64,000 nt of DNA. Source: Bombyx mori. Lineage: Eukaryota > Arthropoda > Insecta > Lepidoptera > Bombycidae. Below are positions 54,666-64,000 of the stretch, piece by piece. The stretch is taken from NCBI RefSeq assembly GCF_030269925.1, contig NC_085112.1:558001-622000 (forward strand). The letters run 5' to 3'. Made by a program: the position numbers and the translations under genes. The stretch's first letter is position 1. The number at the start of each line of letters is the position of its first letter. Under the pieces are notes generated by a model. That model saw only the letters and a program-made list of their open reading frames with translations, was not told the DNA's origin and did not search any database.

Positions 54666-55727
54666 AATCTTGTACCGAAGCCGAAATGTAGATTTTAGTG
54701 CGCTTTATCCATATCAAAACGATAAGTCATATGAGTAAGTTTCTATATTATGAATCTGTCATGTATAACAAAGTCAACGCGTAAGGTCATAGGCTCAGCG
54801 AGTCGCCCGGTTTTCATCATTAATTAGTTATTGTACAAAATAATGTTTCATTGCTTTTAATTAAAGTAATTAAAGCTATGGGTCTCGTAATGTGAAGCGG
54901 TTACCGGCACATAGGCATCACAACGTGAATGCCGCTAGCCCTCTTAAGGTCTGGTAAGTTAGAGGTATAACTTTATACACTTTTCAAAAACCTAAAAACT
55001 TATTTGCACATTTTGAAACCTTGTTAGTATTTGAATAGAAGACACAGGATCACAATGCCCTGAGTTAATACAATACTAATAAAAACATTTTTCCAAACAA
55101 AAAAGCCACCTTCCTTTCGCAAATATTGTTCTCGCCCCAACGAGCCACCAATGCCCAAATTAAACCTTAACTCGTTGTGATAAAGGTCAGCATTGATGTT
55201 TATTCGGAACGCTAACGAATGCCAAATATTTGTGCAAGCGATGTTATTAAATATACGAGGGTTGTAATGTTATTAGAAATATAAGGGAGCAAGCACATGT
55301 TCTGTCGGTGTTAGGGTGTTGTGAGACCACGCAGCTTGTTACCACCGGCTTGTCTATTTTAGCCGCAAAACACGTGGTCTTCAATGAGACGGGTAGAATC
55401 AGTTTGAAGAAACTGAGAAGTCTCTTTCAACTTCTAAATGTAGGTATCGGCAAGTTGTAGCTGACACCTTAAAGCTTCATGATCGGCTGGCTTGTGTCCC
55501 TATCCTTGTACTAATCCATGCTAAATAACTGTCGACAGCTTTTAAAGCTTATTGATTGATAATAAGTTACGAAAATCTTTAAATACCGTTGAGACATCGA
55601 TCCATAGGTCGAGATCTCAACGCTATAATAGTCCATTCCATCCTAAATTTCAAATCGGAGCAAAATGCGCGATGCCGGTCCTGACCCGGACCTTAACTTG
55701 CCTAAAGAGAATAGCCGCTCCGTCCAG
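54666..55727. other. Gene-free stretch with SINE-like traces
   Basis: Worn SINE-like text is present near 54870-54960; no gene is supported. Confidence 0.3.
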
Positions 55728-55846
55728 TGTGCTTAGTGCGAGTTTTTTAACGTTCTCGATCACGTAAAAGTTAACTCAAATTTGTATGGAGTTGGAACAG
55801 CTTCACTTCGTTTGCCGCTAATAATTAAAAACTCGCACTAAGCACA
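55728..55846. repeat. Hairpin MITE, second copy, with terminal inverted repeats
   Basis: The left end TGTGCTTAGTGCGAGTTTTT and the right end (reverse) TGTGCTTAGTGCGAGTTTTT are inverted copies. The interior, cacgtaaaagttaactcaaa and tatggagttggaacag, is shared with 20250-20375. The copy is 119 bp, shortened in the middle. Confidence 0.7.
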
Positions 55847-56142
55847 CAGAGCACACAGGACGCAAGGACCCTGCTCCCGAAGCCAAGTTACAATACCGAA
55901 TGTTTCTGCGAGTGGTCTCTTTACAGTTTAACAGCCTGTCTGCAGGTTGGAAAACGCAAAAATTTTGCTTAAAGAGCTTTATATTTAATGTGCAAGCTCA
56001 CACACAGTACACCTGGTGATAAGTAGCTATCGGAGTAAATAAGGAAAACACTTACGAATCGTATTATAGACTCAAAATGAAATTTCTGCTTCATCAAACA
56101 ATTTGACCTCAAAATACACATTTAGAAACATAACCTTACCTG

Positions 56143-56299
56143 AGTCTCTGAGCTGCAGCGAGCCGACCTTGTTGGTGAGGTAGCCCTTGATGGAGCTGGC
56201 GACCCGCGAGGGCGAGGCGGCGGCGGCGCCCCCCCGCAGCGCGCCCTGCAGCCGCCCAAACAGCGCGGCCCCCTCCGCCTCCACGGTCGAGCCCCTGGG
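56143..56299 (-). CDS. Candidate coding exon of an unidentified gene
   Basis: On the minus strand a GC-rich block ends at a textbook donor, GACTCAG|GTAAGGT (exon end 56143 or 56144). Reading back from it, one frame is open to a TGA near 56305 and encodes an Ala/Gly-rich start followed by RVASSIKGYLTNKVGSLQLRD, which looks like real protein rather than noise. The upstream edge is less clear: GGGGCAG (end near 56299) or CCCCCAG are possible acceptors, but neither has a good pyrimidine tract, so this might instead be a first coding exon. I do not recognise the family and find no matching downstream exon in the window. The CpG-rich composition contrasts with the AT-rich flanks. Confidence 0.5.
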
Positions 56300-56699
56300 G
56301 GCGACTGCCCCTCACCCTTCAAATCCTAACTTTATACTCAACTTGGAGTTCTAAATTCAAATGTGCTGTATGGACAGGCAGTTCGTTTGACCGCTGGGGC
56401 TATGTAGGTTTGTATTTGAAGTCAGAGTTCGACCGGTGGCTAATTACGAATTGAATTTTTTATTTCAATTTTAAATGTATAAGTAATTACGTTTAAAATA
56501 CCTAATGTTTAAAGACTAAATCAGTGTTTGTTTTGATATGTATCGTTTGCGGGTTCAGTGCTCGACCATAGTGCGCCGTGTGCCTGGAACAATCAGGAAA
56601 TGCGATAGTTAAAGCATCTGGAAAACAAATTATTCTTCTCGTACAGCGATGCGGTCCTACAAAAAAACATTCATAAAATCTTTGTCTTGTATCTATAGA

Positions 56700-56800
56700 A
56701 GAATCTGCGAAGCCGGATGTGTGCAGGCGGAAGCAACCACTCGCCCAACATCCGGCCGCCATCTTGCTCCCGGAACGCTTTCGGTTTACGACATCCGGTT
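56700..56800 (-). promoter_or_regulatory. Candidate promoter: ETS-like and YY1-like motif cluster
   Basis: Within about 90 bp there are four CCGGA(A/T) ETS-type cores (56713-56718, 56750-56755, 56770-56775, 56793-56798) around GCCGCCATCTT (56755-56765), the complement of the YY1/Pho AAGATGGCGGC element. Such combinations mark TATA-less housekeeping promoters in animals. An ATG inside the YY1 motif (minus strand, 56762) opens an 86-codon frame that I do not consider proved coding. The unassigned exon at 56143-56299 lies about 460 bp downstream on the same strand. Confidence 0.45.
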
Positions 56801-56809
56801 ATTTTGTGT

Positions 56810-58552
56810 GAAATAATGTAACTTTTTCGAATGTTCCTTCTGAGGGTAGCTTAAATTTGATTTAATTGAATTCACATTCTTTTGTTACAATTATTTAACG
56901 CGAATCGAGTTGCACTTTTATTTTGAAGTCAGCAAAAATGGTTTTTTTTGTTCACTATTACTTTAGAATATAGAACAAACTTGTACTTGATAATCAATAT
57001 CACCATTTACCTTGAATCATATCGTATGAGGTATCGGGTATTGACGTATTGATTACATTTATAATTTAATAAAATAAATGTTTTAAAGCACATATTATTA
57101 TTATTCATTCTTACAAACTTTAAGTTTGTCTGGAAATCAGGTTCTAAGATAGCTTGCCAATATTCTAGTTTATTAATAATTAATTGGCACTACACGTGTC
57201 GCACATATAATTAATAGCCATATTTACGGAATAATATCTCATTCATTGCTTCCAACATTTATAAATGTCTAGCTTTATAGAAAATTGTATGGCAAGCTAT
57301 TCGGAACTTTAGAAATACTACAATAAAATTAATAAACGCGAAATTAAATCTTTAAAATATTTATAATTAGTATTGTTTGAAATTCATGACTTTTTGTGTA
57401 TAATAAAAATGTTCTTTGAGGTAGGCGTTAGTTCCGACCTCACTTCGAGAGAATCCTACAAATATTTCTGGCGTATTCGTCTTTGCGAGCAAACTAATTT
57501 ATTTTTGACAAGATTAGCTCAACTCTGGTTATTACCTATTACATATTGTATCTATTATATTACCTATACCTATTACTATATATTACCCATACCTTAATAG
57601 GTAATCTATTATACCTACTTAGTGTTAAGACTGTCGTATTTTCCAAATCCAATAAGTACTTTCGGGGAGCTTCAGAATTAACACACGATCTTACAAAAGG
57701 ATTCTTAATGGTCCTTTTGCGTATTGATTCCAAGATACCATTTAGGCCCTATTCAGCTTTATCCTATACTAAGAGCTTTAATCCCTCCATTTTCCGGTCC
57801 CATGGAAATTATTGCTAAAGCTCCAATGGAATAGAAATCTCGCCTAAGTTCGTTCATGTCGATGTGATAACTTAATACCGGCAGGGGCGTGGACTGGACT
57901 ACCTTTCTGCGCAAAAAAATAACTATGCTCTTATATTTTAACTGTGCCGTAGGTCGGAGAACCAGCGTAGTATGGTTTACGCGCTATGACTAGCTAGCTT
58001 CAGAGCCACTTTAAGAATAAACCAAAGGTTCCTAAGCTAAATTCAATTTAGTGCTTTTCTTAGAATTTTTTTTTTATGTAGCAGTTTTTTTGAGAAGCAA
58101 ATTTAAAAATAGAAATTGAAAATATTTTTTGTGCCAAAATTTACTTAATTTGCAATATACTAAAGCTATCCTTTTTCTAATCATATTAAGGTACGTAAAT
58201 ACGGTTTTATTTCATGATTATACCTCTTAAATTTATTATATTAATTTAAAGAAAATCTAAAAATGTAATATTTATTTAGAATTTCTGAATCACGAATACT
58301 GTCAAAAGAAGAAGAGAAAAGAATTAAAAAAAAAAAAAAAAATACACTAATTCATGCAAAACTATAAACCACCCACACACACAGACATACCACTACCATC
58401 ACAAATATACACACATATTACGTAACCAATTACATAACAAACTCACACACTAGAACATTTATACTCACGCACACATTCTCACTAATTACACCTTAAGACA
58501 AAAATGAGAATAAAAAAATAAAAAAAAAACAGAAATAAATTTCATGAAAAAA
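56810..58552. other. AT-rich gene-free stretch
   Basis: No supported exon. A (CA)-rich and poly-A patch is at about 58325-58470. Confidence 0.35.
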
Positions 58553-58760
58553 TCACCTCGTTCTTGTGGCGGGGCGAGCTTGGCACACTTGGGAACACCT
58601 TGCCCGGACTGGCAAGGCTGGCCGGTAATGCCTGAAAAGGCTGTATTGACATGCGCGGACCGAAGCCCCGTGATTGGGCCCCGGCTTGCCCTGACGTCAC
58701 CGACGACCCACCAACCACGGCGCCCTGAAACTTTCATGTAGGCAGGAGACGAGATAGGTC
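58553..58760. other. GC-rich island of unknown origin
   Basis: About 200 bp of GC-rich sequence stand isolated in very AT-rich DNA. The minus strand is open through it (a run of about 80 codons including PCQSGQGVPKCAKLAPPQE), and the plus strand is also open for 65 codons. It is probably a piece of an unrecognised transposon or processed sequence. Confidence 0.3.
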
Positions 58761-59034
58761 GATAACTAAAAATAGAACCTAAAGGACATTTGGGATCCGT
58801 ATTGGTCGATATTTGTGTACGTGTGTGCACGCGAGACCACACATTCGCAAGCCATTAATCAGAATTGACGCTTGGAATTAAATCATTCGTTTTGACGAGC
58901 CAGACATTGTTTCGCTGCATTGATAAAAGAAGCCTTGAAGTCATCCCTTATAGATCACGACTGCTAACAGCCTATCAGTAGTATGATCCCTGGTAATGCA
59001 CCTCACGAACTTCAAATAACAAAATAAATGACAA

Positions 59035-59083
59035 TATCATTAATGTAATCGAGGGCAATTAAATACGCATTACATTAATGATA
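59035..59083. repeat. Perfect 15-bp inverted repeat, 19-base loop
   Basis: TATCATTAATGTAAT at 59035-59049 and its exact reverse complement at 59069-59083. Confidence 0.8.
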
Positions 59084-59497
59084 GTAAAAAGCTACCATAT
59101 TACAAATAAAAAAAGAAAATTACCAATCGTTGCGTCAACAAAGTTCTGAAACACAAACACATAAAAAAGGTCGCTTCAGAACATTCTCCTTTTTTTTAAG
59201 TCAGCTAAAAATCAAAATGCAGATAAACGCTAATACAAAAAACCGTGTTTGTGGTTTCTTCGATTAAGTGCTATTAATTGTTGCTAAGACATCCGTACCC
59301 CAGAGCCCCAGTGGAAAGTCAAAAATATAATACTCACCCCTCACCCACATCTATGTATATTGGACAGCTAGCTATATTTGATACAGTACACAAATTCTGC
59401 AAACCATAAAAGTATCAAATTATGTAAATTTTCTTGACTTTAACTCGGTAATCCTGAATTGTCTGTTAAAATTGTTGTACCATCTACAGAATTTTTT

Positions 59498-59736
59498 ACT
59501 GGTGGTAGGACCTCTTGTGAGTCCGCACGGGTAGGTACCACCACCCTGCCTATTTCTGCCGTGAAGCAGTAATGCGTTTCGGTTTGAAGGGTTGGGCAGC
59601 CGTTGTAACTATACTGAGACCTTAGAACTTATATCTCAAGGTGGGTGGCGCATTTACGTTGTAGGTAACCACTTAACACCAGGTGGGCTGTGAGCTCGTC
59701 CACCCACCTAAGCAATGAACAAAAAAAGAAAAAAAG
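59498..59736 (+). repeat. Bm1 SINE, head missing
   Basis: tactggtggtaggacctctt to cacccacctaagcaatgaac; missing about 25 bases around gatgtctatgggctccag. Confidence 0.88.
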
Positions 59737-59755
59737 AATACAGACTGGTGTATGG

Positions 59756-59865
59756 ATTTTTTTATTGCCCTTGTAGACAGACGAACACACAGCCCACCTG
59801 ATGGTGAGTGGTTACCGTCGCTCATAGACTTCAGCAATGCCACGGGAAGAGCCAAGCCGCTGCCT
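59756..59865 (-). mobile_element. CR1-like LINE 3' end
   Basis: A T-run, ttgcccttgtagacagacga, cagcccacctgatggtgagt and gacttcagcaatgccac in reverse. Confidence 0.7.
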
Positions 59866-60054
59866 GGGGTACAGAGCGTCACCACCAGGAGCCGTGTGGT
59901 TTGAAGGGTGAGATCGTTATACAATGCAATCGAGACCACCACTTCATACCTCTGTGCAGTCTATGGGCTTCGATAACCACCAATTAGACTAGAAACTAGT
60001 CTACCCTCTGGTTCAATAAAGAAAATTTTAATTATTTTAAAATTACAGATATTA

Positions 60055-60323
60055 GAGTAAAAACTTCTTATTCGCAGGATATATGCTCTGTGAATATACC
60101 GCGAATACAGAAACCGTGAAAATGGAAAAGCGCGTTTACAAAGTATATTCGGTTGGATATCTACATTTTGGAATCCTTTATATCAATGTATAGGTACCGA
60201 TGTACCTATTGATTTGCCAATAAAGAAATCTTTAGCTGCGAATATAGCAAATGGGTCGCATTTTTTTCATCCGTATATAGTGAAAACGCGAACGAAGGAA
60301 GCGCGAATAAGGAGCTTTTACTG
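60055..60323. mobile_element. Candidate pogo/Tigger-like MITE (269 bp)
   Basis: The ends are GAGTAAAAACTTCTTATTCGC and, on the other strand, CAGTAAAAGCTCCTTATTCGC, imperfect inverted repeats flanked by TA on both sides. A CAGT start, TA duplication and TATTCGCG-type ends fit pogo/Tigger elements of the Tc1/mariner superfamily. No coding capacity. Confidence 0.55.
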
Positions 60324-60466
60324 TATCGTATTTCACTTCATTACGCATAATTTATTTTTAAAACCATATTACTATTCGTAGCATTAAAAAGGAATGTTTG
60401 TAAAAATTAAAAATTCATATCGTATTCAATAAGACCATGCTTCAACAGTAGTAAGCGGACTCTGGA

Positions 60467-60508
60467 GCTAGATAGAAAGAGAGACAGAGAAAGAGAGAGA
60501 GAGAAGAG
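60467..60508. repeat. Imperfect (GA)n microsatellite
   Basis: aagagagacagagaaagaga and continuing purine run. Confidence 0.8.
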
Positions 60509-60546
60509 ATGCAACATGACGTTTACCTACCTAAATATAGTATATT

Positions 60547-60905
60547 GTGCTAAAATGCTCTGAGGAATTGTTCGAGATGATACCGGCATCTCGTTTTTAC
60601 CATCGCACCGCCCACCACCGGAGTAGAGTTCATACATACTACCTGGAGCCACTGCGGTCATCCACAGTGCGTTTCCAGAGATCTTTTTTGCCATGTACCA
60701 CCCGGCTTTGGAATGAGCTCTCCTCCACGGTGTTTCCCGAACGCTATGACATGTCCTTCTTCAAACGAGACTTGTGGAGAGCGCTTAACGGTAGGCAGCA
60801 GCTTGGCTCTGCCCCTGGCATTGTTGAAGTCCATGGGCGACGGTAACCATTCACCATCACCTGGGCCCTATGCTCGTGTGCCTACAAGGGCAATAACAAT
60901 AAAAC
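60547..60905 (+). mobile_element. CR1-like LINE ORF2 end, best-preserved copy
   Basis: The plus strand encodes CSEELFEMIPASRFYHRTAH, HRSRVHTYYLEPLRSSTVRF, QRSFLPCTTRLWNELSSTVF and FKRDLWRALNGRQQLGSAPG without a stop for about 100 codons, ending at GRR-stop, followed by the family's 3' UTR. It shows the intact reading frame of the C-terminus that is broken in the other copies. Confidence 0.8.
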
Positions 60906-61173
60906 TGATCACTCACCATAATATGAACTAGCAGACAGCACACTAAATACAACATAAAAAAGCTGCCGTGATTTTATAAGTCAACCTCATACCCGCCAGC
61001 CCGACTGCGTCAATAAAAACGGTTATCTAAGAGAGTCGCACTGCAGTAAGAATCAAAAATACCTTTCCGAGGTTGTAGTGACTGACTTCGGTCACGAACG
61101 AATCATTTCATTAGCTCCCAGATTTTTAAACCGAGTACGGATATATTTAAAATGCCGAGACGGGACCACCCAG

Positions 61174-61607
61174 TTTTTTTAATTGCTTCCTTGGGTGGAC
61201 GAACTCACAACCCACCTGGTGTTAAGTGGTTACCCACAGATATTTTCAACGTAAATGCCGCCACCCAACTTGAGACATGAGTTCTAAGTTTCAATTTTTA
61301 CAGTAAAACAGCTGCCGCCCTTCATACCGAAACGCATTACTGCTTCACGGCAGAAATAGGCAGGGTGGTGGTACCTACCCGTGCTGACTCGCAAGACGTC
61401 CTACCACTAGTAATTCCGCAGATTATAATTTTGTGGATTTGATTTTTATTACACGATGTTATTCCTACAACGTGGAAATCAATCGTAAACATTTGTTGAG
61501 TACGTATTTCATTGGAAAAGTGTGTACCCGCCGGCGGGATTCGAACACCGATGCACCGCTACATACGAATGCACCGGACAACTTATCCTTTAGGCCACGA
61601 CGACTTT
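61174..61607 (-). repeat. Bm1 SINE, near full length with tRNA-like head
   Basis: This is the only copy here with a complete head: on the minus strand gtcgtcgtggcctaaaggat (A-box side) and gtgttcgaatcccgccggcg (B-box side), the internal RNA polymerase III promoter of a tRNA-derived SINE. The body and A-tail (T-run at 61174-61180) follow. Confidence 0.9.
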
Positions 61608-61664
61608 AATGTGACTAGTGTTAAGTAATTGCGGGAGCCCGTAGGCACCACAATGCCCTGTGTC

Positions 61665-61935
61665 TTTTTCCCCCACCCAATCGCTGGTAGCCTAAGAGGC
61701 TATTCTTACGACGTGCAGGTAGGTGAGTTCACGGGCTCAACTTAAGAGAATTTGCTAACACTAGCCCTAGCAAGAGCAGTGCTTCGCAGAATCTACTACC
61801 GGATCGAAATTGCCACCCACTGAAAATATCCGGCGAGAAACTCAGTGGGATGTGTCCATGGACTAGTTCGTTCTTCGTCGTAATCGACGAATTCGACGAA
61901 GATGGTGGTCGGTGCTTGAGGGGCCTAAATTCCAA
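61665..61935 (-). mobile_element. Jockey-clade LINE 3' tail (about 270 bp)
   Basis: tttttccccc, then gctggtagcctaagaggcta, gcagaatctactaccggatc, gagaaactcagtgggatgtg and gacgaagatggtggtcggtg. Confidence 0.7.
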
Positions 61936-62732
61936 GTGAATCCAGGGAATCTGATTAGACATGTTTTGGACGACGGTGGCTTTGCGTTGCCCCGTCGCGG
62001 TCAGACTCAGTCTCCATCTCTATTATATAGTATAACGACTCTCTCAAAGCTTCTAACCAAAATATATAAAATCTTCGGGGGAGAAATAAACAGGGCGGTA
62101 GCACGTACTCAAGCGAGATCTTGAAACGCTCTACCAACAGTGATTTTCTTTTAGTTAATAAAAACAAATTTGCATTATAAATTAAAATTAACATTATAAA
62201 TATTTATCTATATAATACGTGAAGCAAAAACTTTGTAGCCCTTATTACGAAAATTGCGCGGACGGAGAAGTATGAAATTTCCCACACTTATAGAGAATAT
62301 AGAGAAGTAGTGCAGAATGCTAATATTTTTTAAAAATTAATCAATAAAAATACATTAAATCAATAAAGAAAACATTATACACACTACCATGTATTTGTCA
62401 CAACAAATACATATAAATGTACTCTTTGTTTATTGTCAATTGTGAAACTTGTTAAGAAAATTATTTATAAGAAAACACTCAACCAAAAAAGTTATGAATT
62501 TATCATGCTTAGTTTGCTTCTTCATTAATAGTTAAAGCGTTTCTTGTATTTTTGTTGAATAATTCAGAAAGTTTTGATTTAAATAGATGTTTCTAGATGC
62601 TTTGACAAGACTTCACCGCTAATTTCGAAAGCTATTTCATAACTAAGAAAGACTTGCAAGAAAAACAGGGACGGAAACTCTTTAAACTATTACAGCGTTT
62701 CAATTTCACAAAGCATTTTAATTAGTCCAAAT
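61936..62732. other. Gene-free stretch
   Basis: Mostly AT-rich; a faint SINE trace near 62080-62120 (aaataaacagggcggtagca). Confidence 0.35.
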
Positions 62733-63065
62733 ATGTACTATTCGCCAGAGCCGTCATCATCAGCCTGTATCTCTCCACTGCTGGATGTAGGCCTCTCCCA
62801 TAGTCCGCCACAACGAACGATCCTCCGCCTTCCGCATCCAATGCTCCCAGCATATCGCCGCAAGTCATCGGTCCAACGGGCAGGGGGACGCCCAACGCTG
62901 CGCTTACCGGTACGCGATCTCCAGTCCAGAACACGTCTGCTCCATCGGCCATCGGTTCTGCGACACGTATGTCCGGCCTATTGCCACTTCAGCTTGCTAA
63001 TATTTAGGGCTATGTCGGTAACTTTAGTTCTTTGACGGATTTCATCATTTCTGACTCGATCCATC
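62733..63065 (-). mobile_element. RTE-like LINE ORF2 C-terminus
   Basis: The minus strand encodes AGHTCRRTDGRWSRRVLDWR, GKRSVGRPPARWTDDLRR and a GGLWERPT segment, the conserved end of lepidopteran RTE-type reverse transcriptases. It is interrupted by one stop near the start of the fragment. Confidence 0.78.
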
Positions 63066-63199
63066 AAAGAAACTCAAAACTCAGAAACGCCAGAGCCGGA
63101 CTTCTTCAAATTGCAACTATAGTGAGGCGCAGCGCTTAATAATATAGAAGAATTAATTAAGATCAATATTATCAATAATTCCAATCTCACCGATCGCTT

Positions 63200-63365
63200 G
63201 GAAACTCTGGGTCTACCTGCGTGCGTCCACGGCAATCCAGCGATCTTCTCTGCCACGTATTATCCGGCTCTGGAATGAATTCGATGGGGTATCCTTCTTC
63301 AAATGAGGCCCACGGAGAGTACTTAGCGGTAGGCAGCGACTTGGCTCGGTCCCTAGCATTCTAGC
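63200..63365 (+). mobile_element. Worn CR1-like LINE 3' fragment
   Basis: gatcttctctgccacgtatt, ggctctggaatgaattcgat, tacttagcggtaggcagcga and ttggctcggtccctagcatt align with the family's end at 60.65-60.82 kb. Confidence 0.6.
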
Positions 63366-63372
63366 CGTCAGC

Positions 63373-63480
63373 CCTCTCTCTCATATCGTCATTCACAAAC
63401 CCCATCCATGTCTTCTTCGGTCCACCGATTCCCCCTCTATCTCTACCTTGCACTATCATTTCCATACATGTACAACTTAC
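63373..63480 (-). mobile_element. Short RTE-like LINE fragment
   Basis: The minus strand reads IGGPKKTWMGFVNDDMRERG, the same wording as the GRPKKKW...DCVKDDM block at 232 and 8.7 kb. Confidence 0.55.
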
Positions 63481-64000
63481 TTGATACTTGGTAGTTCATC
63501 GCCTCAAAATTTCAATATCATAAATTCAACAAACAGAATAACTTGTAACCTTTGAAGCGATACTTTTAAGCTCCACATATTTAAAGCTTAAATAACACAG
63601 GCGATAGAAGCGCGTTATTAATTTTAAGTTGTGATGTTGGCAAAGTACCAAATTGATAGATTTAAGTGGTTGACGAGACTGTGGAACGAAACTTGACTCA
63701 ATAATGATGCGTTGACGGAATGTCTATCACCACTTCATAGGTTAGTACATCTGAAGGCACACATCAGAAGGAACTATGGTCTTATCTCAAAAAAAGACAT
63801 ATTTTTTTCTCTGTTTGTGCGTTGCATCATGCTTCCAAATAGATGAACCGATATTAATACTGCTTTTATTTTATTATATTGGCAATACGATGCCCGCCGC
63901 ATAAGAGATGGCGGGGCATCGTGAGACGCATCAAGTCTGCCCCTTCCAACACTACATGACGATCACGACCACTCTGTCAAGAGTGACACGATTGAGAAGA
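63481..64000. other. Gene-free right end
   Basis: The last 130 bases (gatgcccgccgcataagaga onwards) are GC-richer and look like part of another transposon that continues beyond the window. Confidence 0.35.

Noticed and set aside
56502..56762. 86-codon minus-strand frame starting at the YY1-like motif as a protein gene
   Set aside because: The start is embedded in the presumed promoter motif and the product shows no domain; it is more likely a 5' leader by chance open.
61540..61607. tRNA gene suggested by A- and B-box-like sequences
   Set aside because: It is the tRNA-like head of the Bm1 SINE and is followed by the SINE body; no complete cloverleaf is expected.

Overview
The window is nuclear DNA from a lepidopteran insect, most likely a silkworm (Bombyx). 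The evidence is many copies of the Bm1 SINE, Bombyx-type non-LTR and Helitron repeats, an AT-rich background, GT-AG introns and two recognisable animal genes. There are no operons, ribosome binding sites or other bacterial features. By eye, well over a third of the sequence is transposon-derived.

Layout. (1) 491-7548, plus strand: a TSPO (translocator protein, TspO/MBR family) gene in three coding exons. Its first coding intron is swollen by an intact, apparently very young Ty3/gypsy LTR retrotransposon (1433-6097: identical 345-bp LTRs, 4-bp target duplication, open gag and pol, canonical -1 slippery site) and by SINE/LINE debris. (2) 7549-21800: intergenic AT-rich DNA with small fragments of RTE-like, Jockey-like and CR1-like LINEs, Bm1, a Helitron and MITEs. 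(3) 22019-23952, minus strand: the vesicular acetylcholine transporter VAChT, with a 600-codon single-exon reading frame and a splice acceptor in its 5' UTR, as expected of the insect ChAT/VAChT cholinergic locus. ChAT coding exons are not recognisable here. (4) 24000-31850: repeats, including a complete non-autonomous hAT-like element (29537-30557) with an 8-bp target duplication. (5) 31852-42902: two Jockey-clade LINEs on the minus strand. One is full length (37721-42890, both ORFs open, 12-bp target duplication). The other is 5'-truncated but has an intact ORF2 (32188-35932, 10-bp target duplication) and sits inside an older Jockey tail. A fold-back repeat lies between them. (6) 43000-64000: SINEs, LINE 3' ends, a Helitron, a pogo-like MITE, two local tandem duplications, one unassigned minus-strand exon candidate (about 56143-56299) and, 450 bp upstream of it, a cluster of ETS-like and YY1-like motifs that looks like a promoter.

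The two host genes have unrelated roles: TSPO is an outer mitochondrial membrane protein and VAChT loads acetylcholine into synaptic vesicles. They are linked only by position, and their 3' ends face each other. The most useful observations are the youth and completeness of three retroelements (clean target duplications and open frames), the precise ends of several non-autonomous DNA elements, the paired NPF motifs in the VAChT tail, and the unassigned exon/promoter pair near 56 kb.
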